A DNA stretch of 64,000 nt, from NCBI RefSeq assembly GCF_011046735.1, contig NZ_CP049258.1, positions 6,032,001-6,096,000 on the forward strand, written 5' to 3'. This document shows positions 37,901-46,824 of the stretch, one piece after another. The notes beneath the pieces are model-generated. The model searched no databases. It saw only the letters and a list, made by a program, of their open reading frames with translations, and had not been told where the DNA came from. Each line of letters begins with the position of its first letter. The first letter of the stretch is position 1. Origin of the DNA: Nordella sp. HKS 07 (lineage in GTDB: Bacteria; Pseudomonadota; Alphaproteobacteria; Rhizobiales; Aestuariivirgaceae). A program made the translations under genes and the position numbers.

Positions 37901-38602
37901 ATGAAGCGGGAGGTGCTTCGACAAGCGGCGATCGGGGACAATATCGGCTGGTGCAGCGCTGTCTGCGCGGCGCATGGCTCGAACGAGATCGATAATTCGT
38001 ATGCCTGGGTCAATCGCGCGCCGTCACCACGCTTTTACCCGAATGTGATCACGCGACTGCCGAAGGCCCAGGCGGCCGTGACGAAGATCGTGCACGCGCT
38101 GAGACAGAGGCCGGAGGTGGGAGAGTGGAGCATCAAGGACAGCTTCCGCGATCTCGATCTGGCATCTCTGGGGTTTGCGCCGGTGATCGAAGCGCAATGG
38201 TATGGCGGGCATCCCATTTGGCGAGGTTCGACGAAGGAGCGCCCGTGGGAGTGTATAAACACGCTGCGGGACTTGGCGCGCTGGGCTGGGGCCTGGGGCG
38301 AGGGCGTCGCCAGCCATCCCTTCAAGAACACTCTACTGGCCGATGAACGCATACGCTTCTGGCGGTTTTGCCGGGGCGGTCAGATCGCGGCCGGAGGAAT
38401 CTCTTACGCCTCAGGCAGTGCCATAGGCCTTTCAAACTGGTTTTCCGGAGGCGATGAAACGGTCTTCACGCTCGGTTTGACCGACGCCATCGCTGACGCC
38501 TATCCCGGTCTGCCTATCGTATTCTGGAGCGCGGAAAGGGAAGCCGGCCTCGAAGAACTCGGCCTGAAGCCGCTGGGCGGTCTTCGCGTGTGGGCGGGCT
38601 GA
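37901..38602 (+). CDS. Uncharacterised GNAT-like protein
   Basis: A 233-residue soluble protein. Pieces such as NRAPSPRFYPNVIT, WSIKDSFRDLDLASLGF and the end LEELGLKPLGGLRVW recall a GNAT-like family in which an N-terminal half without acetyl-CoA motifs precedes a degenerate GNAT fold. I cannot find a clear motif A, so the activity is uncertain. It starts 2 nt after the VOC gene and should be co-transcribed. Confidence 0.7.
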   Translation: MKREVLRQAAIGDNIGWCSAVCAAHGSNEIDNSYAWVNRAPSPRFYPNVITRLPKAQAAVTKIVHALRQRPEVGEWSIKDSFRDLDLASLGFAPVIEAQWYGGHPIWRGSTKERPWECINTLRDLARWAGAWGEGVASHPFKNTLLADERIRFWRFCRGGQIAAGGISYASGSAIGLSNWFSGGDETVFTLGLTDAIADAYPGLPIVFWSAEREAGLEELGLKPLGGLRVWAG

Positions 38603-38611
38603 GATCTCGCC

Positions 38612-39988
38612 TCAGACCCGCCGTCTCTCCGCCATCAGAAACACCGCCAGGACACAGCAGAGCAGGCCAAGGACTAATGGCAGCCCCTGATGTCCGATCA
38701 GTTGCATCGCCAGTCCTGTCGCGGGCGAGCCCACAATGCCGCCGATGCCCCATACGAACGCGAAGGCCGCGTTACCGGCGATCAGCGCTTGGCCGCTGAA
38801 ACGCTCGCCGAGTTGGATCAGCGACATGGTGTAGATCCCGAACGAGACCCCGCCCCAGACGAAAACGAGTGGCCAGATAAGCCACGCGTTGAAGGCCGTC
38901 GCCAGCAACAGGCAGCCGGCCAGCGAAACCAGGACACAGAAGAACATGGTCCGCGTCGAGCCCACTTGTTCGGCCACCCGTCCGAGCAAGATCTGCAGCA
39001 CGGCATTGCCTGCGACGAAACAGGTGATGAGCGAGGCGATGCGCTGCTCGGTGCTGCCGAGTGCCGCGCCATAGACCGCGAACAGGGAAATAAGGACCTG
39101 CTCGAAGGCGGCTGCGGCGAAAACCGCGAATAACAGGAGCGGAGCCAGTGCGAAGAAGCCGCCGACCGATGTAGCCTCGCCATCATGCGGCATCTTTGGC
39201 AGGCGCGGCACGACCGCAAGCACGATCAGGCCGCAGAGAATCAAGGCCGCGATGCCGATCATGAAGGGCGGCCAACCTTGCGTGCCGACCAGGCCGAGCG
39301 ACAGCGGGCCGATGGCGAAGCCGCCCGAAACGATCGACGAATAGAGGCCCATGATGCGGCCCCGTCGTGACGCGGGCGTGATCGAGATCAGCCAGGTTTC
39401 GCTGATCACGTAAAGCGGATTGGCGAAGAAGCCGAGCAGGAAGCGCAGCGGCATCCAGGCCCAGACGTCCTGCGTCCCGGCAATCGCGAGCAGGGTGAGC
39501 GCGGCCAGGAGCGAACACAGGAGCGCAAGCCGCGCCCCGCCCACGCGCCGCACCAGCGCCGGAATGAAGGGCGCCGATACAATGAAACCCAAGGGCGTCA
39601 TCGCCGCCGACAAACCGATCAGGCCGGGCGTCGTCCCCAGCCGCTCCAAGATGAAGCTGAGCAGCGGATAGGTCAGCCCCTGCGCCACGGCGAACACCGT
39701 GACGGTCGCGATGATGCCCGCCATCGCGGCCCATGGGATCCGATCCTCTCCCGGTGATGTCGACCGGCAATTTCCGGCACGCCAGAAGGGCTTGGCGATC
39801 TCCACCTCGACCTCCCGTTTCGTCAGACCGATATCGTCGATCAAATGGGGAGCGGCCTTCGACATTTTTTCAAGTTCCGCGCGAAAGCGTTTCCGTTTGC
39901 CCCAGGCCGCGACAAGGCTTCGCAGGGCCGCCAGATTGTAGCGCCGACGCGACATCTCCGCCGGACCCACCGGGGGAGTATCGTTCAT
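38612..39988 (-). CDS. MFS transporter with N-terminal DUF1127-like domain
   Basis: A 458-residue fusion. Residues about 21-70 read like a complete DUF1127 (YjiS-like) small protein: KRKRFRAELEKMSKAAPHLI, then DDIGLTKREVEVEIAKPFWR, including the conserved DIGL and terminal FWR. A short linker leads to a 12-helix major-facilitator domain (about 85-455) with an R-RRGRIMGLYSS-type loop 2-3 motif. ATG 39988 has GGAGG 6 nt upstream; ATG 40000 is the alternative. It is divergent from the CadC-like regulator, which may control it. The MFS type resembles YcaD-like efflux carriers; substrate unknown. Confidence 0.85.
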   Translation of the reverse strand: MNDTPPVGPAEMSRRRYNLAALRSLVAAWGKRKRFRAELEKMSKAAPHLIDDIGLTKREVEVEIAKPFWRAGNCRSTSPGEDRIPWAAMAGIIATVTVFAVAQGLTYPLLSFILERLGTTPGLIGLSAAMTPLGFIVSAPFIPALVRRVGGARLALLCSLLAALTLLAIAGTQDVWAWMPLRFLLGFFANPLYVISETWLISITPASRRGRIMGLYSSIVSGGFAIGPLSLGLVGTQGWPPFMIGIAALILCGLIVLAVVPRLPKMPHDGEATSVGGFFALAPLLLFAVFAAAAFEQVLISLFAVYGAALGSTEQRIASLITCFVAGNAVLQILLGRVAEQVGSTRTMFFCVLVSLAGCLLLATAFNAWLIWPLVFVWGGVSFGIYTMSLIQLGERFSGQALIAGNAAFAFVWGIGGIVGSPATGLAMQLIGHQGLPLVLGLLCCVLAVFLMAERRRV

Positions 39989-40087
39989 GGCAACCTCCAT
40001 TTGGTTTGAGGGTCCGGAGGCCCTCGACCTGAAAGAGGATCAGTTCTGCGGGATAAGAACAGCGTCGTAATTAAGCGCTCCCGAATA

Positions 40088-40124
40088 GTTCCAAAAACTT
40101 CCAAACGGGCTATAGATGCGCCCA
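40088..40124 (+). promoter_or_regulatory. Putative promoter/operator with direct repeat, possible leaderless start
   Basis: TTCCAAA occurs at 40089-40095 and 40099-40105, a 10-bp repeat as winged-helix regulators of the OmpR/PhoB type often bind. TATAGA (40111-40116) is a fair -10 with 17 bp to GTTCCA (40088-40093). The start codon at 40124 is only 8 nt past it and has no Shine-Dalgarno, so the mRNA may be leaderless. Confidence 0.4.
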
Positions 40125-41632
40125 TGCAAGGATCGCGCTTTGCCTTTGGTCCGTTCGTGCTTGATCCGGGCGCGGGAACGCTCCTGCGGAACGATGTCCC
40201 CGTTGCCATTGGCTACCGCGGGCTGAAGCTCCTGGCGGCGCTCGTCGGACGGCCCGGCGAAATCCTGGGCAAGGCCGAGTTGATGGACGCGGGGTGGCCG
40301 GGCACGGCCGTCGAGGAAGGCAACCTCACCGTCCAGATCTCGCTGCTGCGGAAGCTGCTTGGTCCGGCCGCCGATGGCGGTGAATGGATCGCCACGATTC
40401 CGCGCGTCGGCTACCGCTTCACGGCGGCCAGCGAGCCGCTCAGCGACGCGAAGCGAAAACCCTTGCCGCTGCCCGGTAAACCATCGATAGCCGTGCTGCC
40501 CTTCGTCAATGTCAGCAACGATCCCGAGCAGGATTCCTTCGTGGATGGGTTGACCGAAGACCTCATCACCGATCTGTCCAGGATCTCCGGCCTGTTCGTC
40601 ATCGCACGCAATTCGGCCTTTGCCTACAAGGGAAAGGCGATGGACGTGCGCGGGATCGCCCAGGACCTTGGCGTACGCTACCTGCTGGAGGGAAGTGCCA
40701 GACATGCCGCAGGGCGCGTGCGCATCAACGCCCAGCTGGTCGATGCGGTCAGCAGCGATCATCTGTGGGCGGAACGCTTCGATCGCAGCCTGGAGGATAT
40801 CTTTGCCGTTCAGGACGAGGTGACGGCCAAGATCGTGGAGGCGTTGCTCGGCCGGCTGCGCGAACCGCCGCCGCGCAATCGGCCCAAAAATCTCGAGGCC
40901 TATGATCTCTGCGTGCGGGCGCGCAAGCTGATCGATGATTCACCGCAGATGGCGCGGGAAGCGCATCTGATGCTCACGCGCGCAGTCTCGCTCGATCCGG
41001 GATACGCCGAGCCCTATCGCTGGCTTGCCATGAACCATTGGATGGGATGGGTGCATTGGGGCGGACCAACTGAATCCGCCCGTAGCGTCGCTCTGGAACT
41101 GGCGCGCAAAGCCGTGGCGATCGACCCCAACGATGCCGGCTGCCGCTGGGTCCTGGCTTACCTGCTTGCCTATGAGCGCAGCTTTGCCGAGGCGGATGCG
41201 GAATTCGCCAAAGCGATCGAGCTCGACCCGAACGAGGCCGACATCTGGGTGGCATTGTCCGACATCGCGATCCTAGCCGGGCGGGTCGAGGAGGGCCTTG
41301 AGCATATTCGCAAGGCGTTCCGGCTGAACCCGTTTCCGGCAAGCTGGTACTATCTGGTGCTCGGCCAGGCCCAATATGCGGCCGGCGAGTACGAAGCCGC
41401 TGTCGAGACACTGCGCAGGGACGAGGTTTATCGTACAAGCTCACGCCGTTTCCTGGCGGCAAGCCTTGCCCAGCTGGGCCGGCTCGACGAGGCGCGCGCC
41501 GAGGTCGAACTGTTCCTCGTCGGTAATCCGCATTTCACCACCCGGCACTGGGCCACGACCGAGCCATTTCGCGACGCTGCGACGCTTGAGCATTTCGTTG
41601 AGGGCTACCGCAAGGCCGGTCTCCCGGAGTGA
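40124..41632 (+). CDS. CadC-like winged-helix regulator with TolB-like and TPR domains
   Basis: A 502-residue protein. Residues 1-105 are an OmpR/PhoB-type winged helix (FAFGPFVLDPGAGTLLRND, EWIATIPRVGYRFTA). A TolB-like N-terminal domain follows (about 120-245: SIAVLPFVNVSNDPEQDSF, DGLTEDLITDLSRISGLFV, ARHAAGRVRINAQLVDA). TPR repeats fill the rest (about 280-490). No membrane segment is visible, unlike CadC. This architecture is common in Rhizobiales, usually annotated as an adenylate cyclase-like or tetratricopeptide regulator, although no cyclase domain is present. It is divergent from the DUF1127-MFS gene. Confidence 0.87.
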   Translation: MQGSRFAFGPFVLDPGAGTLLRNDVPVAIGYRGLKLLAALVGRPGEILGKAELMDAGWPGTAVEEGNLTVQISLLRKLLGPAADGGEWIATIPRVGYRFTAASEPLSDAKRKPLPLPGKPSIAVLPFVNVSNDPEQDSFVDGLTEDLITDLSRISGLFVIARNSAFAYKGKAMDVRGIAQDLGVRYLLEGSARHAAGRVRINAQLVDAVSSDHLWAERFDRSLEDIFAVQDEVTAKIVEALLGRLREPPPRNRPKNLEAYDLCVRARKLIDDSPQMAREAHLMLTRAVSLDPGYAEPYRWLAMNHWMGWVHWGGPTESARSVALELARKAVAIDPNDAGCRWVLAYLLAYERSFAEADAEFAKAIELDPNEADIWVALSDIAILAGRVEEGLEHIRKAFRLNPFPASWYYLVLGQAQYAAGEYEAAVETLRRDEVYRTSSRRFLAASLAQLGRLDEARAEVELFLVGNPHFTTRHWATTEPFRDAATLEHFVEGYRKAGLPE

Positions 41633-41742
41633 AACGGCGGCGCAGGGCATACCCACTGGGCGCCACATCCTTCATTCGCATAATGTATATTATGGAATAT
41701 TTCTGGATAGCTGAAAATGCCAAAATGGCCGGGATATCAAAG

Positions 41743-42264
41743 TTATGGCCGTCCAGCCCACGATGCCTGGCTTCTCGGCAAGCGGCCTTCGGGATCGATC
41801 ACCTCGACCTTGTGCGGAGCATCGCCCCAGCGCCACAGCACGAGATTAAAATCGCTTGCAACGGCCCCCGGCGCGAAGCTCGGCACCAGAATTCCGGCAC
41901 TCGCCTCGCACAGTCGATCATAGATGCTCCAGGACGGCGGCCGTTCGCCACGCGCCAGGAAATCCATCCAGCCGCAGCTCATATCCTCGAAACGAATGCC
42001 GGCGGCATCCCGGCCAGCTTCCGTCCGCAGATCGGCTATGTCCACACAGTCCACGTCATAGGCGCACAGCACACAGGGATCGATCCGGTGCGCCAGGCCC
42101 TGATTGGCTTCCTTGACCGCGCCGATGATCGTGAGCGCCAGATAAAGCGACGGCACGCCTTTGGGATTGAATCTGGCGCCCCGCAGAGCCGCGCCATCAC
42201 CCGAGGTCGGCTTGAAGGACCACACGGGATTCTGAGCCCGGTAGCAGATGCCGGCAAATCTCAA
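41743..42264 (-). CDS. RES-domain toxin
   Basis: A 173-residue RES protein, the toxin of a RES-Xre module that depletes NAD+ when free. The conserved core is visible: Arg31 in GARFNPKG, Tyr41 in SLYLALT, Glu52 in AVKEANQ, and Ser in GILVPSF. The start is TTG 42264, overlapping the antitoxin stop as TTGA; no in-frame ATG lies near, and the conserved N-terminus needs this start. Rare start plus overlap should keep toxin synthesis low and coupled. Confidence 0.9.
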   Translation of the reverse strand: MRFAGICYRAQNPVWSFKPTSGDGAALRGARFNPKGVPSLYLALTIIGAVKEANQGLAHRIDPCVLCAYDVDCVDIADLRTEAGRDAAGIRFEDMSCGWMDFLARGERPPSWSIYDRLCEASAGILVPSFAPGAVASDFNLVLWRWGDAPHKVEVIDPEGRLPRSQASWAGRP

Positions 42265-42659
42265 GCAAAGCCGCCAAGCGCCAGATGATCGAGATAATCG
42301 CGCACCGCGCCGGCCTTGCCTTCCTTGACTAAAGCTTCCGCCGTCCGCCCGCCAAAGGCCGGTATGGGCTGAGCCCGGTACCAGGCCATGGCCTGGTTCT
42401 TGCCGCCGGCCCAGTCACTCACGCGGCTGATGATCTCGAGCATTTCCCGGATGCGCGACTGCGTTCTGGGCGCCTGGCTGCGCGCCGCCTTGAACAGCGA
42501 CTCCTTCGCCAATCCCGCTGTTTCAGCCAGCTGGGTCTTCGACATGCCAAAACTGTCGGCCACATCGGCGATCGAGATTTCGCCGGCACTGTCCATGAAA
42601 CCCATGAGCAGCGGTGCGTCGTCTTGATTATAGTCCTGCGGCAGCGCGTTCTTTGCCAT
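42261..42659 (-). CDS. Xre/MbcA/ParS-type antitoxin of the RES-Xre module
   Basis: A 132-residue antitoxin: an N-terminal helix-turn-helix (ISIADVADSFGMSKTQLAETAGLA) and a C-terminal DUF2384 domain (WYRAQPIPAFGGRTAEALVKEGKAGAVRDYLDHL, quoted here in parts) that contacts the RES toxin and blocks its active site. It is the first gene of the pair. An imperfect inverted repeat overlaps the -10 of its promoter. Confidence 0.9.
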   Translation of the reverse strand: MAKNALPQDYNQDDAPLLMGFMDSAGEISIADVADSFGMSKTQLAETAGLAKESLFKAARSQAPRTQSRIREMLEIISRVSDWAGGKNQAMAWYRAQPIPAFGGRTAEALVKEGKAGAVRDYLDHLALGGFA

Positions 42660-42668
42660 TTGAAAAGT

Positions 42669-42713
42669 CCTATGTATGGGGCATTATATAGGGCGTTTTC
42701 CGTATCGATGCAA
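42669..42713 (-). promoter_or_regulatory. RES-Xre promoter and operator-like repeat
   Basis: On the minus strand TATAAT (42688-42683) is a perfect -10, with TTGCAT (42713-42708) 19 bp upstream as a loosely spaced -35. CCTATGTA (42669-42676) and TATATAGG (42685-42692) form an inverted repeat with one mismatch that covers the -10, as expected for Xre autoregulation. Confidence 0.5.
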
Positions 42714-42726
42714 GACGCTGGGTAAG

Positions 42727-45204
42727 TTAGCGCGGAACCTCCTGCTTCGGCCAGGACGGGCTCGGGCATGTGCCCCCCGTCGTGTTCGTCTGGTCGTAGA
42801 AGTTCACGCAATCGAACCAGTATGGCGTCTGCGTCGCCCACGGCGTCGTGCCATAGCGCTCCTGCAACACCTCATAGGCCGCGCGCGAATACTTGCCATG
42901 CCCGCCATGCCAGTTGCAGCCATAGCGCGTCGCCTTGACCGCCAGAGCCAAGGCCTCCGCCGCGCCGTTGCGGGCATCGTTCCTGGGCGCCGCCTTGCCC
43001 CATTTGGTCGCCGCCGTCGCCAGCAGCTTGGGCGCGCTCGGCATGGCGCTCAGCGCCTTGATCTCGTTCCAGCTGACGCTCTTGACCACCGGATGGTCTT
43101 TGAGGACGCCATCGCGCTTCTCGGCCAGCGATGCCAGCGCGTCGGCCTCGATCACGGGCTCGAGCCGCTTGGCGGACCAGGATATGCGTGCGGTGTCGGT
43201 GAGACTGTCGAACTCGCCGCGCAGACCACCCAGCTGACGGTCCGGCTCGAACGGACACCACCAGTTCTTGTCATTGTGATCGAAGGAATCGAGCGCCGTG
43301 ACATCGCCGCCGCCGGTCATCGTGATCGGCTCCCAGATGCCGGGTGCATTCACCAATATCCCCATGCGCGGCGTACGCAGTATGGTTAACAGCCGCTGGT
43401 TCGCCTCCTTGGCCTTGGGATAGTCGACCTTGACCTGATCGGCCACGGCCTTCACGTCCGGATTGAGCGCATAGAGCTCTTCGGTGAAAGACTTCTCCGG
43501 CACGCGGCCCCTGGCATAGAGCCTGGTCCAGGCGGTGCGGATCAGGAGTGCTCGCTCCTCGGGCGTGAACAAGGCCTCGTCCTTGGCCATCGCCCGCAGA
43601 TCCTTGGCCGGCAAAAAGTTCAAAAGCGACAGGCCGGTCTTCACCGAGTCATGCGCCAGCGCCTTGTTCCATTGGGCGCGATCCTCCGCCGCCCACATGG
43701 CGATCTGGGCCAGCACATTGCGGCTGCCCTCATCCTTGTCGAGCGACGCCCACAAATCGTCGGTCAGCAGCCGGTCGCGGAATTTGCGCGCCTCCTCGAC
43801 CATGCCCTGCCCCAGAATATATTGGCCGAGCGGCACGATCGCATTCTGCATATACGCCACAGAGCCCTTGACCGGATAGCTGGCGAGCCCGTCATAGGCT
43901 TCGTCGAACTTGCCGGCGAGCGCCGATACGCGTACCGCATGGGTGAGGAGCGTGCCGGCGGCCGCGGTTTCGGGCGCCGTGCCGCAGCTGTCGTTGGCCG
44001 CGCGCGCCGCGGCCACGGCCTTGTCCCACAGAGCCTTGCGGCTGGCATCGTCGGACTTGGCCTTCAGCGCCTCGATCACATCCTTGGCGAGCGGTGGCAT
44101 GCCCGCCACGAGCGCCAGCGAGCGGTCGACCAGCGATTGCGTGCGTGCTTCCCATTTGGGCCCGATAACCTGCCAGGGTGCGCGCTCATAATATTCCTGC
44201 GTGCTCTGTCCGCCGATTATCCACGCCGCGATCGGATACTGGCGCGTGGCATCGACGATCGCCTTCGAGATGGTTGGATTTTCCGGCAGCGTGCCGTCGA
44301 GCCACCAGTCGTCGGCCTTGCCGCGGATGCCCCCGAACTCGATGTCATAGAGGGCGCGGCCATAGTCGCTGGCGAGCTGCGGCGAGGCCTGAATGTCCTT
44401 TGTCGGCTTGTCGAGGGCAGCGATGGTGCTGTTGATCAGCTCGGTCCAGCCGGGTGCGGTGTCCTCGAGATTGGAGATATAGCCGAGGAGCTCCTTGGTG
44501 ATGCCGTGCACGCCGGCGAGCGAGGGATCGGCGAGGATCGCCTTGGCCTCGGCGCGCGCCTCGGCGAGCTGCTTTCCATTGGCGAGGATATTGGCGACCA
44601 TGTAGCGCGCCGCTCCCTTGTGCGGCGAGCCAGAGGCGCCGATCGCCTTGTAGAGATCGAGCGCCTTGGTACGGTCGGTATAGAAGGCGAGCGAAGCCTG
44701 TTGATAGGCCCGGTCGGCCTCCTGCAGCTCCTTGACCGGAGACTGCTGGTCGGTCATGGGACCCGGCAGCTCGGCGATCTTCTCCCCGTCGCAGGCGGCC
44801 AACACCGCCAGCTGCACGGTGAGCCACTGCCTGACATAGGGACTTGTCTTTCCGAGATCAGCGATGCGCTTTTCGAGCACTTCGAGCGGATAGCCGAGGC
44901 GGCACTCATAGCCGTAGTAATTGGGCTGCTTCGCGTCGGGCGCGATCTCGGCGATGAGCTTCTTCAGCTTGTCGGCATTCTCCCAGGACGAGTACCCCCC
45001 GTAACTGGCATCGATCATCGGATCGCCGAGCCCCTTCAGCACGCGGTAGGTGCGGGCTGAAAACGGCTCACGCGCATAGCGGTCGACGGCTTCCGATATT
45101 TTTGCCGGATCGCGCGGCGAGCCGTCGGGACAGGCCTGCTGGGCGAGCAAGGGCGTGGAGCTGAAGGCCAACAAGGCGATCAGAGAAACAATCCGGCGGG
45201 ACAT
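42727..45204 (-). CDS. Large exported helical protein of unknown function
   Basis: An 825-residue protein with a clear signal peptide (MSRRIVSLIALLAFSSTPLLA) and no other membrane segment. Most of it reads as an alpha-helical repeat solenoid (many A-rich helix pairs, TPR-like but without a clean 34-residue period). The C-terminal 90 residues are distinct, Trp/Tyr/Cys-rich: ATRYGCNWHGGHGKYSRAAY and TPYWFDCVNFYDQ. The Cys residues at both ends (QQACPDG, GYECRLG, RYGCNWHG, WFDCVNF, GGTCPSP) suggest disulfides in the periplasm. I do not recognise the family. It is transcribed towards the Xre-RES pair but 67 bp away from it, so linkage is uncertain. Confidence 0.8.
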   Translation of the reverse strand: MSRRIVSLIALLAFSSTPLLAQQACPDGSPRDPAKISEAVDRYAREPFSARTYRVLKGLGDPMIDASYGGYSSWENADKLKKLIAEIAPDAKQPNYYGYECRLGYPLEVLEKRIADLGKTSPYVRQWLTVQLAVLAACDGEKIAELPGPMTDQQSPVKELQEADRAYQQASLAFYTDRTKALDLYKAIGASGSPHKGAARYMVANILANGKQLAEARAEAKAILADPSLAGVHGITKELLGYISNLEDTAPGWTELINSTIAALDKPTKDIQASPQLASDYGRALYDIEFGGIRGKADDWWLDGTLPENPTISKAIVDATRQYPIAAWIIGGQSTQEYYERAPWQVIGPKWEARTQSLVDRSLALVAGMPPLAKDVIEALKAKSDDASRKALWDKAVAAARAANDSCGTAPETAAAGTLLTHAVRVSALAGKFDEAYDGLASYPVKGSVAYMQNAIVPLGQYILGQGMVEEARKFRDRLLTDDLWASLDKDEGSRNVLAQIAMWAAEDRAQWNKALAHDSVKTGLSLLNFLPAKDLRAMAKDEALFTPEERALLIRTAWTRLYARGRVPEKSFTEELYALNPDVKAVADQVKVDYPKAKEANQRLLTILRTPRMGILVNAPGIWEPITMTGGGDVTALDSFDHNDKNWWCPFEPDRQLGGLRGEFDSLTDTARISWSAKRLEPVIEADALASLAEKRDGVLKDHPVVKSVSWNEIKALSAMPSAPKLLATAATKWGKAAPRNDARNGAAEALALAVKATRYGCNWHGGHGKYSRAAYEVLQERYGTTPWATQTPYWFDCVNFYDQTNTTGGTCPSPSWPKQEVPR

Positions 45205-45227
45205 GGCTCACTCCGTTGCAGGCTCTT

Positions 45228-46025
45228 TTATGACAGCGGCAGAATCATACCGTCATACGCCGGTTCGACATTCGGGGGAAGCATACGCGTCAACGTGGCG
45301 TAATCGAGATCGATATGCATGTTGGTGAGGACGGCGCGCTTAGGTTTCAACCGCTCGATCCAGGAGAGAGTTTCCGGCAGGCTGAAATGGCTCGGATGCG
45401 GAACCGGGCGCAAGGCGTCGACGATCCACAGATCGAGATCCTTAAGCGCTTCGAGACTGGCATCGGGAATACCGTTCAGGTCGGGCGTGTAGGCGACGCC
45501 GCCGAAGCGGAAGCCGAGGGCGTCGATATTGCCGTGATGGACGACGAAGGGCAGAGCGCTGATCTGCCCCCCCTTCCCCGCGATGGTGACGGTTTCGCCC
45601 GCCGTGATCCGGTTCAGCCGGAGGATGGGCGGATAGTCGCTGCCGGGCGCGTTGACGAAGCAATAGCCGAAGCGGCTGACCAGGAGATTGGCCGTCTTCT
45701 CATCCGCCCATATCGGGATCAGATGGCGCTGCCTCAGATAGAAAGCGCGCAACTCGTCGATGCCATGGGTGTGATCGGCATGCTCATGGGTGAAGAGCAC
45801 GGCGTCGATCGCATCCGTGCCGGTGGTCAGCACCTGATCGCGCAGATCGGGCGAGGTGTCGATGAGGACGCGCGTGAGGCCCGCCTCGTCCTCACGGCTG
45901 ACCAGGATCGAGCAGCGCCGCCGCCGGCTTTTAGGGTTGGCCGGATCACACGTGCCCCAGTTATTGCCGATGCGCGGCACACCACCCGATGAGCCGCAGC
46001 CCAGTATGGTGATGGCGCCATTCAC
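45228..46025 (-). CDS. MBL-fold metallo-hydrolase (PhnP-like)
   Basis: A 265-residue metallo-beta-lactamase-fold protein: TILGCGSSGGVPRIGNNWG at the start, metal ligands in FTHEHADHTHGID (HxHxDH), FVVHHGNID and TNMHIDLDY. It belongs to the PhnP/RNase Z-like branch that splits phosphodiesters such as cyclic ribose phosphates. The start is GTG 46025, 4 nt after the tatD stop. It ends the metG-tatD unit, an arrangement found in many Rhizobiales. Confidence 0.9.
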   Translation of the reverse strand: MNGAITILGCGSSGGVPRIGNNWGTCDPANPKSRRRRCSILVSREDEAGLTRVLIDTSPDLRDQVLTTGTDAIDAVLFTHEHADHTHGIDELRAFYLRQRHLIPIWADEKTANLLVSRFGYCFVNAPGSDYPPILRLNRITAGETVTIAGKGGQISALPFVVHHGNIDALGFRFGGVAYTPDLNGIPDASLEALKDLDLWIVDALRPVPHPSHFSLPETLSWIERLKPKRAVLTNMHIDLDYATLTRMLPPNVEPAYDGMILPLS

Positions 46026-46029
46026 CGAC

Positions 46030-46824
46030 TTACGGAGCCCAGCTCGGCTTCGGCACCTTGCCGAACAGCGCGAAGAAGTTGCCGCTGGTGATCCTCGCCA
46101 ACTCCGCCGTCGTGACGCCTTTGACTTCCGCAAGTTTCTCGAGCGTCTTCACGACGAAGGCCGGCTCGTTCGTCTTGCCGCGATAGGGCACCGGCGCCAG
46201 ATAGGGCGCGTCCGTCTCGACCAGCAGTTTGTCCATCGGCACCTCGCGCGCGGTGTCGCGAATGTCCTCGGCGTTCTTGTAGGTGAGGATGCCGGAGAAG
46301 GAGACATAGGCGCCGAGCGCCAGGCCGCGCCGCGCCAGCTCCACCTTGGACGAGAAGCAATGGAGCAGCGGCTTGAAGGCGCCCTTGCTCATCTCCTCCT
46401 CGAGGATCGCAGCGGTATCGGCCTCGGCCGAGCGGCTGTGGATGACGAGCGGCAGACCGGTCTCGCGCGCCGCCTCGGAATGGACGCGGAAGCTCATCGC
46501 CTGTGCATCGCGCGGGCTATGGTCGTAATGATAATCGAGCCCCGCCTCGCCGATGCCGACGACCTTGGGATGACGCGCGATGTCGACCAGTTCCTCAGCC
46601 GTCACATCCGGCTCCTCGGCGGCATTATGGGGATGCGTGCCGATGGTGCAGTAGACATTCTCGTTGCGCTCCGCGAGCGCGAGGATCTGCTCGAATTTCC
46701 GCACCCGGGTGCCGATCGAGAGCATCAGCCTGACGCCCGCCTCCTCGGCACGCCCCAAGACGCCGGAAAGGTCCTCGGTGAGGCCCGGATAGTCGAGATG
46801 GCAATGGCTGTCGACGACGATCAT
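46030..46824 (-). CDS. TatD family deoxyribonuclease
   Basis: A 264-residue amidohydrolase-fold metal-dependent hydrolase. VDSHCHLDY holds the first metal His pair, [12 protein letters not shown] the Glu, [13 protein letters not shown] and [15 protein letters not shown] later ligands, and [16 protein letters not shown] the final Asp and basic pocket. TatD proteins are 3'-5' DNA exonucleases or deacylases. It overlaps metG by 4 nt. Confidence 0.95.
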   Translation of the reverse strand: MIVVDSHCHLDYPGLTEDLSGVLGRAEEAGVRLMLSIGTRVRKFEQILALAERNENVYCTIGTHPHNAAEEPDVTAEELVDIARHPKVVGIGEAGLDYHYDHSPRDAQAMSFRVHSEAARETGLPLVIHSRSAEADTAAILEEEMSKGAFKPLLHCFSSKVELARRGLALGAYVSFSGILTYKNAEDIRDTAREVPMDKLLVETDAPYLAPVPYRGKTNEPAFVVKTLEKLAEVKGVTTAELARITSGNFFALFGKVPKPSWAP

